A stretch of DNA of 64,000 nucleotides from JABDIP01 sp965250245 (lineage in GTDB: Bacteria > Pseudomonadota > Alphaproteobacteria > DSM-16000 > Inquilinaceae), in contig OZ252296.1 of NCBI GenBank assembly GCA_965250245.1, positions 1,736,001 to 1,800,000 of the forward strand, written 5' to 3'. The translations under genes and the position numbers were made by a program. The notes below the pieces were generated by a model. It was not told where the DNA came from and ran no database searches. It saw only the letters and a program-made list of their open reading frames with translations. This document shows positions 1 to 6,591 of this stretch, one piece after another. How positions within the stretch are numbered: position 1 is the first letter of the stretch; the number at the start of each line of letters is the position of its first letter.

Positions 1-902
1 TCGCCCCGACGGACCTTCGAGACATCATTCGCTCCGGGCTGCTGTCCTTTCCGGTGACGCCGTTCGACGCCCAGGACCGGTTCAACCCGATGGCCTTCGC
101 GGCCCATCTGGAATGGCTCGCGCCGCATGCCATCGCCGGGCTGATCGTTGCCGGGGGCACGGGAGAGCTGTTCTCCCTGACGCCCGTGGAGGTGGTCGAT
201 GTGGTGAAGACCGCACGGGAGGCGCAGCCGGGCAAACCGATCATCGCCGGCTGCGGATACGGCACGCGGATGGCCTGCGGCATGGCCATGGCGATCGAGG
301 AGGCGGGCGGCGACGGCATTCTGCTCTTGCCGCATTATCTTGTCAGCGCGCCGCAGGACGGGATCGCGGCGCATATTCGCGCCGTCTGCAATGCGACCGG
401 CATGGGCGTGATCGTCTACAACCGCGGCCAGTCGGTCTGCTCAGCGGAAACGCTCGCCAGTCTTGCCGAGACCTGCCCAAATCTCATCGGCTTCAAGGAC
501 GGCACCGGCGATATCGATACGGTCAAGCGCATCACGGTCGGTCTCGGCGACCGGCTCGCCTATATCGGCGGCATGCCGACCCATGAGCTCTATGCGCAGG
601 CCTATCGCGGTGCCGGCGTCGACACCTACTCCTCGGCGGTGTTCAACTTCGTTCCCGAGACGGCGCTGGCTTTCCATCGTGCCTTCACAGCGGGCGACGA
701 CGCTGTTTGCGAGGCCATGCTGCGCGACTTCTACTATCCGTTCGCGAAGATCCGAGACCGCAAGACCGGCTATGCCGTAGCGGCCATCAAGGCCGGCGTC
801 GCGCTGCGCGGCTTCGAGACCGGTGCGGTGCGCCCGCCGCTTGTGGATCTGACCGAGGAAGAGTGTGCAATGCTTCAGCGCCTCATCGAGGGCCGAGGAT
901 AG
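1..902 (+). CDS. kdgD: 5-dehydro-4-deoxyglucarate dehydratase-like protein (5' end outside window)
   Basis: DapA/DHDPS-superfamily TIM-barrel enzyme. KdgD members dehydrate and decarboxylate 5-dehydro-4-deoxy-D-glucarate to 2,5-dioxopentanoate (alpha-ketoglutarate semialdehyde) in glucarate/galactarate breakdown. The frame is open from base 3, and the in-frame residues before a GTG at 54 (IIRSGLLSFPVTPFD) match the normal KdgD N-terminus, so the true start lies upstream of the window. Visible motifs are GGTGELFSLTP (substrate loop), YNRGQ (catalytic Tyr) and the Schiff-base Lys in GFKDGTGD near visible residue 165. About 299 residues are visible, close to the usual ~300. The next gene, another sugar-acid dehydratase, starts 72 bp downstream, so the two probably share an operon. 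DHDPS-family substrates are hard to separate by sequence; the glucarate assignment rests on the YNRGQ and GFKDGTGD motifs. Confidence 0.85.
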   Translation, partial: APTDLRDIIRSGLLSFPVTPFDAQDRFNPMAFAAHLEWLAPHAIAGLIVAGGTGELFSLTPVEVVDVVKTAREAQPGKPIIAGCGYGTRMACGMAMAIEEAGGDGILLLPHYLVSAPQDGIAAHIRAVCNATGMGVIVYNRGQSVCSAETLASLAETCPNLIGFKDGTGDIDTVKRITVGLGDRLAYIGGMPTHELYAQAYRGAGVDTYSSAVFNFVPETALAFHRAFTAGDDAVCEAMLRDFYYPFAKIRDRKTGYAVAAIKAGVALRGFETGAVRPPLVDLTEEECAMLQRLIEGRG

Positions 903-974
903 GGATTCGTGCCTGCGTGGGCTTGCGGCGGAAGGGACAAATAAGGTGACAGGAACAGGCATGAGGGCAGGGCA

Positions 975-2717
975 ATGACCACCGGTCGCCGCAAGGCATA
1001 CGAGGACCTGCGCTCCGCCCGCTGGTTCGCGCCGGACGATCTGCGCTCCTTCGGGCACCGCAGCCGGGCGATGCAGATGGGCCTTTCGGCCGAGGACTGG
1101 GCCGGCAAGCCGGTGATCGCCGTGATCAACACCTGGTCCGAGGCGCAGCCCTGTCACATGCATTTCCGCGACCGGGCGGAGTTCGTGAAGAAGGGCGTCC
1201 TCCAGGCCGGCGGCATGCCCATGGAGCTGCCGGCGCCCTCGCTTTCGGAGCAGTTCCTCAAGCCCACCTCCATGCTCTACCGCAACATGGCGGCGATGGA
1301 GGTGGAGGAGCTTCTGCGCGCCCATCCGGTCGACGGCGCGGTGCTGATGGGCGGATGCGACAAGTCCACGCCGGCGCTGATCATGGGCGCGATCTCCATG
1401 GGGATCCCGTTCCTCTACCTGCCGGCCGGGCCCATGTTGCGCGGCAATTACGCCGGCACGGTGCTGGGGTCGGGGAGTGATGCGTTCAAGTACTGGGACG
1501 AGCGCCGGGCCGGGACGATCACCAAGGCGGAATGGCAGGGCATCGAAGGCGGCATTGCCCGCTCCTACGGACATTGCATGACCATGGGCACCGCATCGAC
1601 CATGACCGCCATCGCAGAGGGTTTCGGCCTGTGCCTGCCCGGGGCCTCCTCGATCCCGGCGCCGGACGCCAATCACCAGCGCATGTCGGCGGCCTGCGGG
1701 CGGCGGATCGTGGAGATGGTCTGGGAAGACCTGACCGCCGACCAGATCATCACAGAGGCCAGCACCCGCAACGCCGTGACCGTGGCCATGGCGACGGGCT
1801 GCTCCACCAACGCCATCATCCATCTGATCGCCATGGCTCGTCGGGCGGGGGTGCCGCTGGAGCTCGACGATCTGGACCGGATCGGCCGAACCACGCCGGT
1901 GATCGCCAACATCCGCCCCTCCGGCGAGGCCTATCTGATGGAGGATTTCTTCTACGCCGGCGGCCTGCGGGCGCTGATGAAAGAGCTCGGCGACAAGCTC
2001 GATCTGTCATGCCGGACTGTCACCGGCAGCACCCTGGGTGAGGGGATCGCCGACGCGGTCAATTACAACACGGACGTCATCCGCCCGCTGTCGAACCCGG
2101 TCTACCATGAGGGCTCGCTGGCGGTGCTGCGCGGCAACCTGGCGCCCGACGGGGCGGTGATCAAGCCGGCCGCCTGCGATCCGAAGTTCCACGTCCATGA
2201 GGGCCCGGCGATCGTGGCCGACTCCTATGCCGAGATGAAGGCGATCATCGACGATCCGGACTACCCGATGACTCCGAACCATGTCCTGGTGCTCCGCAAC
2301 GCCGGCCCCCTGGGCGGGCCCGGCATGCCGGAATGGGGCATGATCCCCATGCCCAAGGCACTTCTGAAGGACGGGCATCGGGACATGGTGCGGCTGTCCG
2401 ATGCGCGCATGTCCGGCACCTCCTTCGGTGCCTGCATCCTGCATGTCGCGCCGGAATCCTACATCGGCGGTCCGCTGGCGCTGGTCGAGAGCGGCGACAT
2501 CATCGCCCTCGACGTCCCCAACCGACGGTTGGACGTCCGTATTTCCGACGAGCAGATGGAGCAGCGGCGCGCCGCATGGACCGCGCCGCCGCCTCGCTAT
2601 GAGCGCGGCTATGGCTGGATGTTCCTCCGGCATATCGAACAGGCGGACAAGGGCTGCGACTTTGATTTCCTGCGCCGCGAGTTCGGCGGACCGACGCCGG
2701 AGCCCGAAATCAACTGA
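975..2717 (+). CDS. IlvD/Edd-family sugar-acid dehydratase (L-arabinonate dehydratase type)
   Basis: 580-residue member of the Fe-S dehydratase family that includes IlvD, Edd and L-arabinonate/D-xylonate dehydratases, which remove water from aldonic acids to give 2-keto-3-deoxy acids. Family cysteines are visible in SEAQPCHMH, MGGCDKST and MATGCSTNA, the positions used for the [2Fe-2S] cluster and Mg site. The C-terminal part holds SDARMSGTSFG with the catalytic Ser region. Length matches the arabinonate dehydratase branch (~580) better than IlvD (~560) or Edd (~610). An upstream KdgD-like enzyme and a downstream RraA-like protein support a pentonate or hexarate pathway. Exact substrate is inferred. 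Confidence 0.88.
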   Translation: MTTGRRKAYEDLRSARWFAPDDLRSFGHRSRAMQMGLSAEDWAGKPVIAVINTWSEAQPCHMHFRDRAEFVKKGVLQAGGMPMELPAPSLSEQFLKPTSMLYRNMAAMEVEELLRAHPVDGAVLMGGCDKSTPALIMGAISMGIPFLYLPAGPMLRGNYAGTVLGSGSDAFKYWDERRAGTITKAEWQGIEGGIARSYGHCMTMGTASTMTAIAEGFGLCLPGASSIPAPDANHQRMSAACGRRIVEMVWEDLTADQIITEASTRNAVTVAMATGCSTNAIIHLIAMARRAGVPLELDDLDRIGRTTPVIANIRPSGEAYLMEDFFYAGGLRALMKELGDKLDLSCRTVTGSTLGEGIADAVNYNTDVIRPLSNPVYHEGSLAVLRGNLAPDGAVIKPAACDPKFHVHEGPAIVADSYAEMKAIIDDPDYPMTPNHVLVLRNAGPLGGPGMPEWGMIPMPKALLKDGHRDMVRLSDARMSGTSFGACILHVAPESYIGGPLALVESGDIIALDVPNRRLDVRISDEQMEQRRAAWTAPPPRYERGYGWMFLRHIEQADKGCDFDFLRREFGGPTPEPEIN

Positions 2718-2775
2718 CGACACCGGGCCATGCTGCGGCGGCAGCCGGCGGTGGGCCCGGGCATAGGAGTGTGCC

Positions 2776-3501
2776 ATGACGGACCAACCCTTGAAGGACG
2801 AGACACGGCGGATGCTGGAGCAGGTCTCCGTGGCGACGCTCTCCACGGCGCTCTATAGGCGCGGGCTGAAAGGCCAGGTGATCCAGGACGTGCGCCCGGT
2901 CGCGCAGAAGGGCCGCAACATGGTGGGGCCGGCCTTCACCCTTCGCTACATGCCGGCGCGGGAGGACCGCAACCAACTCTCCGAGTTCCGTAATCCCGAG
3001 CATCCCCAGCGCCACGCCATCGAAACCTGCCCGCCGGGCCATGTCCTCGTGATGGACAGCCGGAAGGACGCGCGCGCGGCCTCGGCGGGAGACATCCTCG
3101 TCACGCGGCTGATGGTCCGCGGTGCCGCGGGCGTGGTGACGGATGGCGGCTTTCGCGATTCCATGCGCATCGCCGAGCTGGAAATCCCGGCCTATCACCA
3201 CCGCCCGTCAAGCCCGACCAATCTGACGATCAACGAGGCGATCGACATCAACGTCCCCATCGGCTGCGGCGACGCGCCGGTCTTCCCTGGCGACGTCATG
3301 GTGGGCGACGACGACAGCGTCATCGTCATCCCCGCCCATCTGGCCGACGAGGTCGCTGAAGAAGCGAAGGAAATGACGGCCTACGAGGACTTTGTTGTCG
3401 AACAGGTCCGGGCGGGCGAGACCATCATTGGCCTCTACCCGGCGACGAAGGAAGAGGTCCTCGAAAGGTTCGCTGATTGGCGCAAGAAGAATGCACGCTG
3501 A
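2776..3501 (+). CDS. RraA-like family protein (HMG/CHA aldolase-like fold)
   Basis: 241 residues with the RraA/HMG-aldolase fold signature: GDILVTRLMVRGAAGVVTDG followed by RD, the phosphate/divalent-metal loop of class II pyruvate aldolases, and PVFPGDVMVGDDDSVIVIP near residue 175. Family members are either RNase E regulators or aldolases/decarboxylases of 4-carboxy-4-hydroxy-2-oxo acids. Because it follows two sugar-acid dehydratases, a metabolic role is more likely here than RNase regulation. ATG start with AGGAGT upstream. The 58-bp gap before it contains a GC-rich inverted repeat (CCGGGCC at 2723-2729 with GGCCCGG at 2754-2760). Confidence 0.82.
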   Translation: MTDQPLKDETRRMLEQVSVATLSTALYRRGLKGQVIQDVRPVAQKGRNMVGPAFTLRYMPAREDRNQLSEFRNPEHPQRHAIETCPPGHVLVMDSRKDARAASAGDILVTRLMVRGAAGVVTDGGFRDSMRIAELEIPAYHHRPSSPTNLTINEAIDINVPIGCGDAPVFPGDVMVGDDDSVIVIPAHLADEVAEEAKEMTAYEDFVVEQVRAGETIIGLYPATKEEVLERFADWRKKNAR

Positions 3502-3612
3502 AGTCGCTGCGAAGACGCTGCGCGGTCAACAGGCCGGACGCGTAGAGCGCATCCGGTGAAAGGGTGACTGACCCTCAGCCTCGGTCCGCCTCGGCAACCC
3601 GTATCCGCATCA

Positions 3613-3628
3613 TTGTGAGTGCTCACAA
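3613..3628. promoter_or_regulatory. orphan lac-type palindrome
   Basis: TTGTGAGTGCTCACAA differs from the symmetric lac operator core by one central base and resembles LacI/GalR or GntR operators. No plausible gene begins on either side within several hundred bases, so its target is unclear. It may be a relic or a site for a regulator outside the window. Confidence 0.35.
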
Positions 3629-3784
3629 GAGATCGGAATTGGTTCTGGAGACGACAGACTTGATGGTCGTCTGATGCAGTTCTGCCAGGTATGAAGGAAA
3701 CGAGGTGGCCGAAGGATCAGGGCCGCGTTCATACCGAAATCGAAAGAGTCAAACCTCGGTGGTTGCAAGCCCCCGCAACCAATC

Positions 3785-3813
3785 AAGCCCTCCGGCCCAA
3801 GGTTAGAGGGCTT
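3785..3813 (-). terminator. hairpin after the MarR gene
   Basis: 8-bp perfect stem AAGCCCTC/GAGGGCTT with a 13-nt loop, about 30 bp beyond the MarR stop on the minus strand. No clean U-run follows on either strand, so termination is inferred from stem and position only. Confidence 0.4.
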
Positions 3814-3843
3814 TCACGTGTCTGGGCGCTGTCGGTCGCGTGT

Positions 3844-4350
3844 TCACGTCTTCGCTGGCTGGTCGGCGGGGATCGGGCAGTTGCTGCAGACGCGATTGTC
3901 GCATAGGCGGCAGAGCGTGCGGCGCTCCATATCCGTCGTTTCCATCGAAGACAGCATCTTGTGAAGGAGCGCCGAAAGGGTTCCTTGCTCGGCGACGGTC
4001 AACGGCGTCAGCAGCGGCCGGATGGCCGCAAGGCGTCCCTTGAGGAGGTCCTCACGAAGGGCTTTGCCCCGCCTGCTGAGGTAAAGCGCGATCGCCCGCT
4101 TATCTCGTCCTTCGCGACGCTCGACGAGGCCATCGGCGACAAGCCGGTCAACGAGGCGCACGGTTCCCGGGTGGGACAAGCCGAGGATGCGTCGCAGCTG
4201 ATCGTTGGATGGGCCGGAGCCGTATCCGATGACGACAAGTGCCGCGGGAGTCTCTCCCGCGTGGTTGAGGATCTCGCGGGCCGTGTCCTTGATGCGGTCG
4301 GCAACAGCGAGCCCGACGACACCGAGCAGATTAGCGGTACGGTCGATCAT
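3844..4350 (-). CDS. MarR-family transcriptional regulator with C-terminal cysteine cluster
   Basis: 168 residues. A winged-helix core lies around residues 40-110, with DQLRRILGLSHPGTVRLVDRL as recognition helix region and VERREGRDKRAIALYLSRRG as wing, typical of MarR. The last 28 residues hold CRLCDNRVCSNC (C147, C150, C155, C158), a CX2CX4CX2C arrangement that could bind metal or sense redox state. I chose the ATG at 4350 because the upstream in-frame residues are encoded by the promoter/operator. A palindrome lies 13 bp before the start and recurs upstream of two neighbouring transcription units, so the protein probably represses itself, the DUF3237/ogt genes and the GNAT gene. The ATG lacks a Shine-Dalgarno sequence and the predicted -10 is only about 10 bp away, so the mRNA may be leaderless. 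Confidence 0.87.
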   Translation of the reverse strand: MIDRTANLLGVVGLAVADRIKDTAREILNHAGETPAALVVIGYGSGPSNDQLRRILGLSHPGTVRLVDRLVADGLVERREGRDKRAIALYLSRRGKALREDLLKGRLAAIRPLLTPLTVAEQGTLSALLHKMLSSMETTDMERRTLCRLCDNRVCSNCPIPADQPAKT

Positions 4351-4359
4351 CCGCTGCAA

Positions 4360-4386
4360 GTTATGTGCGGGGCGCACGAATATCAA
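4360..4386 (-). promoter_or_regulatory. marR promoter with operator in the spacer
   Basis: Reading the minus strand: -35 TTGATA (4386-4381), two bases, then the palindrome with core GTGCG/CGCAC (4365-4369, 4373-4377), running into a CATAAC-like -10 (4365-4360). The predicted +1 falls almost on the ATG at 4350. Confidence 0.6.
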
Positions 4387-4387
4387 C

Positions 4388-4416
4388 TTGACAATATGTG
4401 CGGAGCGCACATGATT
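4388..4416 (+). promoter_or_regulatory. promoter of DUF3237-ogt unit with operator in the spacer
   Basis: TTGACA (4388-4393), two bases, then the perfect palindrome ATGTGCG-GAG-CGCACAT (4396-4412), whose end overlaps a CATGAT/ATGATT -10 at about 4410-4416. The layout matches the marR promoter 2 bp away on the other strand and the GNAT promoter at 6371-6400. Confidence 0.65.
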
Positions 4417-4498
4417 GGCCTCACGGTTCGGCCACGGTTCGGCCACGGGCCGGCCGGCGCCAATCCGAATTGCGCATGACCCGGGAGGAGGGCGACAC

Positions 4499-5113
4499 AT
4501 GCCCGACACGATACGGAGAAGTCTGTTTGTCGGCGCGGGACTCTACGCGGCAACCGCGCTTGTCGGGCGTGGCAATGCGCATACCCTGGAACCGGGCGCC
4601 GGCGGCCTGACACTCAGCGCCACCGGGTGGGACGCGAACAGCCCTCCCGAGTTGGAGTTCCTGTTCGAGGCGCGTGTCCAGCTTCACCTTCCGCCGATGG
4701 ACGTGGGGCCGACACCCGAAGGCCGGCGCCTCATCTATCTCGTAAAGGGCGGCACGTTCGAAGGGCCCCATCTGCGCGGGCGTGTTGTGCCGGACGCAGG
4801 TGCGGACTGGGTCCGCATCCGGCCAGATGGGACGGGCGTCCTCGATGTACGGTTCTCCCTGGAGACACACGACAACGCGTTGCTTCATGTCCACTGGCAA
4901 GGGCGGTTCTGGTCGGCGCCGGAAGATGCCGGGTATGCGACCGATCTCGAAAAGCCGGACGACCCGGCAGGCGCGTGGCGCTACTATTTCCGCGCGGCGC
5001 CGCAATTCGAAACCGGCGATCCCCGCTATGCATGGCTCAACAACGTGATCGCCGTGACCAAATCCCGAACGGGCGATGGTGGCCCGATCCACCGCGTCTT
5101 TGCCGTGAAGTGA
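4499..5113 (+). CDS. DUF3237 (UPF0311) family protein, probably Tat-exported
   Basis: 204 residues. The body is a DUF3237 domain: LEFLFEARVQL near the start, GGTFEGPHLRGRVVP, then a DWVRIRPDGTGVLDVRFSLE strand set and a final long strand region. The N-terminus IRRSLFVGAG, followed by a hydrophobic stretch and GNA-HT, looks like a twin-arginine signal peptide cut near residue 27. Start chosen at ATG 4499 because GGGAGGAGGG sits 6-14 bases before it. Function is unknown; DUF3237 barrels may bind small lipophilic molecules. The export signal is unusual for this mostly cytosolic family. It forms an operon with the methyltransferase gene 3 bp downstream. Confidence 0.85.
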   Translation: MPDTIRRSLFVGAGLYAATALVGRGNAHTLEPGAGGLTLSATGWDANSPPELEFLFEARVQLHLPPMDVGPTPEGRRLIYLVKGGTFEGPHLRGRVVPDAGADWVRIRPDGTGVLDVRFSLETHDNALLHVHWQGRFWSAPEDAGYATDLEKPDDPAGAWRYYFRAAPQFETGDPRYAWLNNVIAVTKSRTGDGGPIHRVFAVK

Positions 5114-5116
5114 TCC

Positions 5117-5692
5117 ATGGCGCGCGCCATGGTGCACTTCTCGCTCTTTCCGACTCCGCTCGGTGACTGCGGCATCGCCTGGTGCGATGACAAGGTCGTC
5201 GCAACGCACCTGCCGGAAGGGAGCTCCGCTGACACCGGCCGCCGTCTGGCCGCGCGAACGGGCGCCACGAAGGGTGAGCCGTCGAGCGTCATCCGGCGCG
5301 CGATCGCGGCGATGACCGCTCTGCTCGAGGGCAAAGGAACGGACCTCACCGCCATCGTCTGCGACTTCGGCGGGATCGATCCGTTTGCGGCACGGGTCTA
5401 TGCCGCAACGCGCGCAATCCCGGCCGGCGAGACATCGACCTATGGCGCCATCGCGTCGCAACTCGGCGACAAGCGGCTTGCCCGCGACGTCGGACAGGCC
5501 CTCGGCCGCAACCCTCTGCCGATCGTCGTGCCCTGCCATCGTGTCGTCGGCGCGGGCGGCAGGCTCACCGGCTTCTCGGCGGCTGGCGGTGTCGCGACCA
5601 AGCTCAGGATGCTGGTGATCGAAGGCGCGCAGGTCGGCGGCGCACCCGGGCTGTTCGATGATCTTCCGCTTGCGGTGAAGCCGCGCAGGTGA
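5117..5692 (+). CDS. ogt: methylated-DNA--protein-cysteine S-methyltransferase
   Basis: 191-residue O6-alkylguanine-DNA alkyltransferase, which repairs O6-alkylguanine by irreversible transfer to its own cysteine. The active site PCHRVVGAGG near residue 140, the DNA-binding helix AARVYAATRAIPAGETSTYG before it and the GFSAAGGVATK Lys after it are all present. Length fits Ogt rather than the longer Ada. Two in-frame ATGs (5117, 5129) are possible starts. It follows the DUF3237 gene by 3 bp and so falls under the MarR-type promoter. Confidence 0.93.
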   Translation: MARAMVHFSLFPTPLGDCGIAWCDDKVVATHLPEGSSADTGRRLAARTGATKGEPSSVIRRAIAAMTALLEGKGTDLTAIVCDFGGIDPFAARVYAATRAIPAGETSTYGAIASQLGDKRLARDVGQALGRNPLPIVVPCHRVVGAGGRLTGFSAAGGVATKLRMLVIEGAQVGGAPGLFDDLPLAVKPRR

Positions 5693-5756
5693 CGCGCCTT
5701 GATCCGCGCCCACTTGTGGGAGTGCGCCGGACTGCCCCGCCTTGCGGCGATACCCC

Positions 5757-5773
5757 GCCCGGCGAGGCCGGGC
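5757..5773. terminator. hairpin between convergent ogt and GNAT genes
   Basis: Perfect 7-bp stem GCCCGGC/GCCGGGC with GAG loop, flanked by CCGCC/GGCGG complementarity. It sits 10 bp beyond the GNAT stop and about 65 bp beyond ogt. No U-run. Confidence 0.45.
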
Positions 5774-5782
5774 CGAGGGCGG

Positions 5783-6364
5783 CTACACGGTCAAGGTCAC
5801 TACCCACTTATGCTTGCCGATCTTCCGGGATCGCTCGAAGCCGAGACGCTCGAAAGTCGAGAGCGTTCCGTTGAACAGGAATGCCGGCGAGGCCTTTCGG
5901 CCCTCGATGTCCTCCGGGTAGCCCTCGATGCGCCCGCCGCCCAGCGTACTGATCTGCCCGATCGCACCCTCAAGCGCGGCGGACGCCACTCCGGTGCGAC
6001 GATGGCCTTTGCCGGAAAAGAAGCAGGTGATGCGCCAGTCGGGGAGCGTCGGATCGGTCGCCAGATAGGCGCGCTGATTATGGATGCGCGGAAGCTCCTC
6101 CGGCGACCCGAACTGGCACCAGCCGACGCAATCCGTACCGTCAAAGACCAGAGAGGCATGCGCCCGCCCTTCCCGAACGCGGCATTCCTTCGCCTTGCGT
6201 CTTTCCGCCGGGGAGTCGTCCGAGCATTCGTCCTTCCCGTGATACCACATGCACCAGCAGCCGCCCCAGACACCGTTGTTCGCCTCGACCAGACGCGCGA
6301 AGTCCGGCCAGGTGTCCGCATCGAGTGCCTTGGTTTCGTAGAGTGTCACGAGGTTTCCCGACAT
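5783..6364 (-). CDS. GNAT-family N-acetyltransferase
   Basis: 193 residues. The N-terminal WGGCWCMWYH motif (residues 33-42) marks a conserved GNAT subgroup. The acetyl-CoA region follows as DWRITCFFSGKGHRRTGVASAAL (residues 109-131), with the R/Q-x-x-G-x-A pattern at RRTGVA. The C-terminus FERLGFERSRKIGKHKWVV is the usual GNAT ending. Substrate unknown. No Shine-Dalgarno is visible; the predicted -10 is about 7-12 bases from the ATG at 6364, suggesting a leaderless message. The MarR-type operator lies directly upstream. Confidence 0.87.
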   Translation of the reverse strand: MSGNLVTLYETKALDADTWPDFARLVEANNGVWGGCWCMWYHGKDECSDDSPAERRKAKECRVREGRAHASLVFDGTDCVGWCQFGSPEELPRIHNQRAYLATDPTLPDWRITCFFSGKGHRRTGVASAALEGAIGQISTLGGGRIEGYPEDIEGRKASPAFLFNGTLSTFERLGFERSRKIGKHKWVVTLTV

Positions 6365-6370
6365 CAGCCA

Positions 6371-6400
6371 TCATTACGTGCGCTACGCACATATCGTCAA
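6371..6400 (-). promoter_or_regulatory. GNAT promoter with MarR-type operator in the spacer
   Basis: Minus strand: -35 TTGACG (6400-6395), AT, palindrome ATGTGCG-TAG-CGCACGT (6392-6376), then a TAATGA/GTAATG -10. Same order and spacing as at 4388-4416. Confidence 0.6.
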
Positions 6401-6591
6401 CCCGAGAGTACTGCGCGCCATACAGAGTGATGGCCTTGTCGAGCGTCACGACGGGTGCGGGCCCTGCAACCACACAGCCCTCCGACACAAGACGGAGGGA
6501 CTTGTCGATTCTCATGCACGCCTGAACGTTTTCATGAAGACATCCGGAGGACAGCGCGCATGGCTCGGTCCATCCCGGTGTTCACTGCCAA

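Larger units (their letters stand above)
3502..3843. other. 342-bp gene-free gap
   Basis: No supported gene on either strand. The gap separates the sugar-acid operon from the tail of the minus-strand MarR gene. It contains a lac-like palindrome at 3613-3628 and two successive hairpins: TGGTTGC (3760-3766) with GCAACCA (3775-3781), and AAGCCCTC with GAGGGCTT (3785-3813). A short open frame at 3691-3906 has no family features and runs into the MarR gene. Confidence 0.6.

Noticed and set aside
441..1823. Long minus-strand open frame antisense to the first two genes
   Set aside because: It is an antisense shadow of high-GC coding DNA with no family motif. The plus-strand frames hold clear enzyme motifs.
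3691..3906. 71-codon frame in the gap before the MarR gene
   Set aside because: It has no ribosome site, covers two hairpins and enters the MarR gene on the other strand.
4421..5713. 430-codon minus-strand frame opposite DUF3237 and ogt
   Set aside because: No motif. It also crosses the MarR-controlled promoter, while the plus-strand genes have recognisable active sites.
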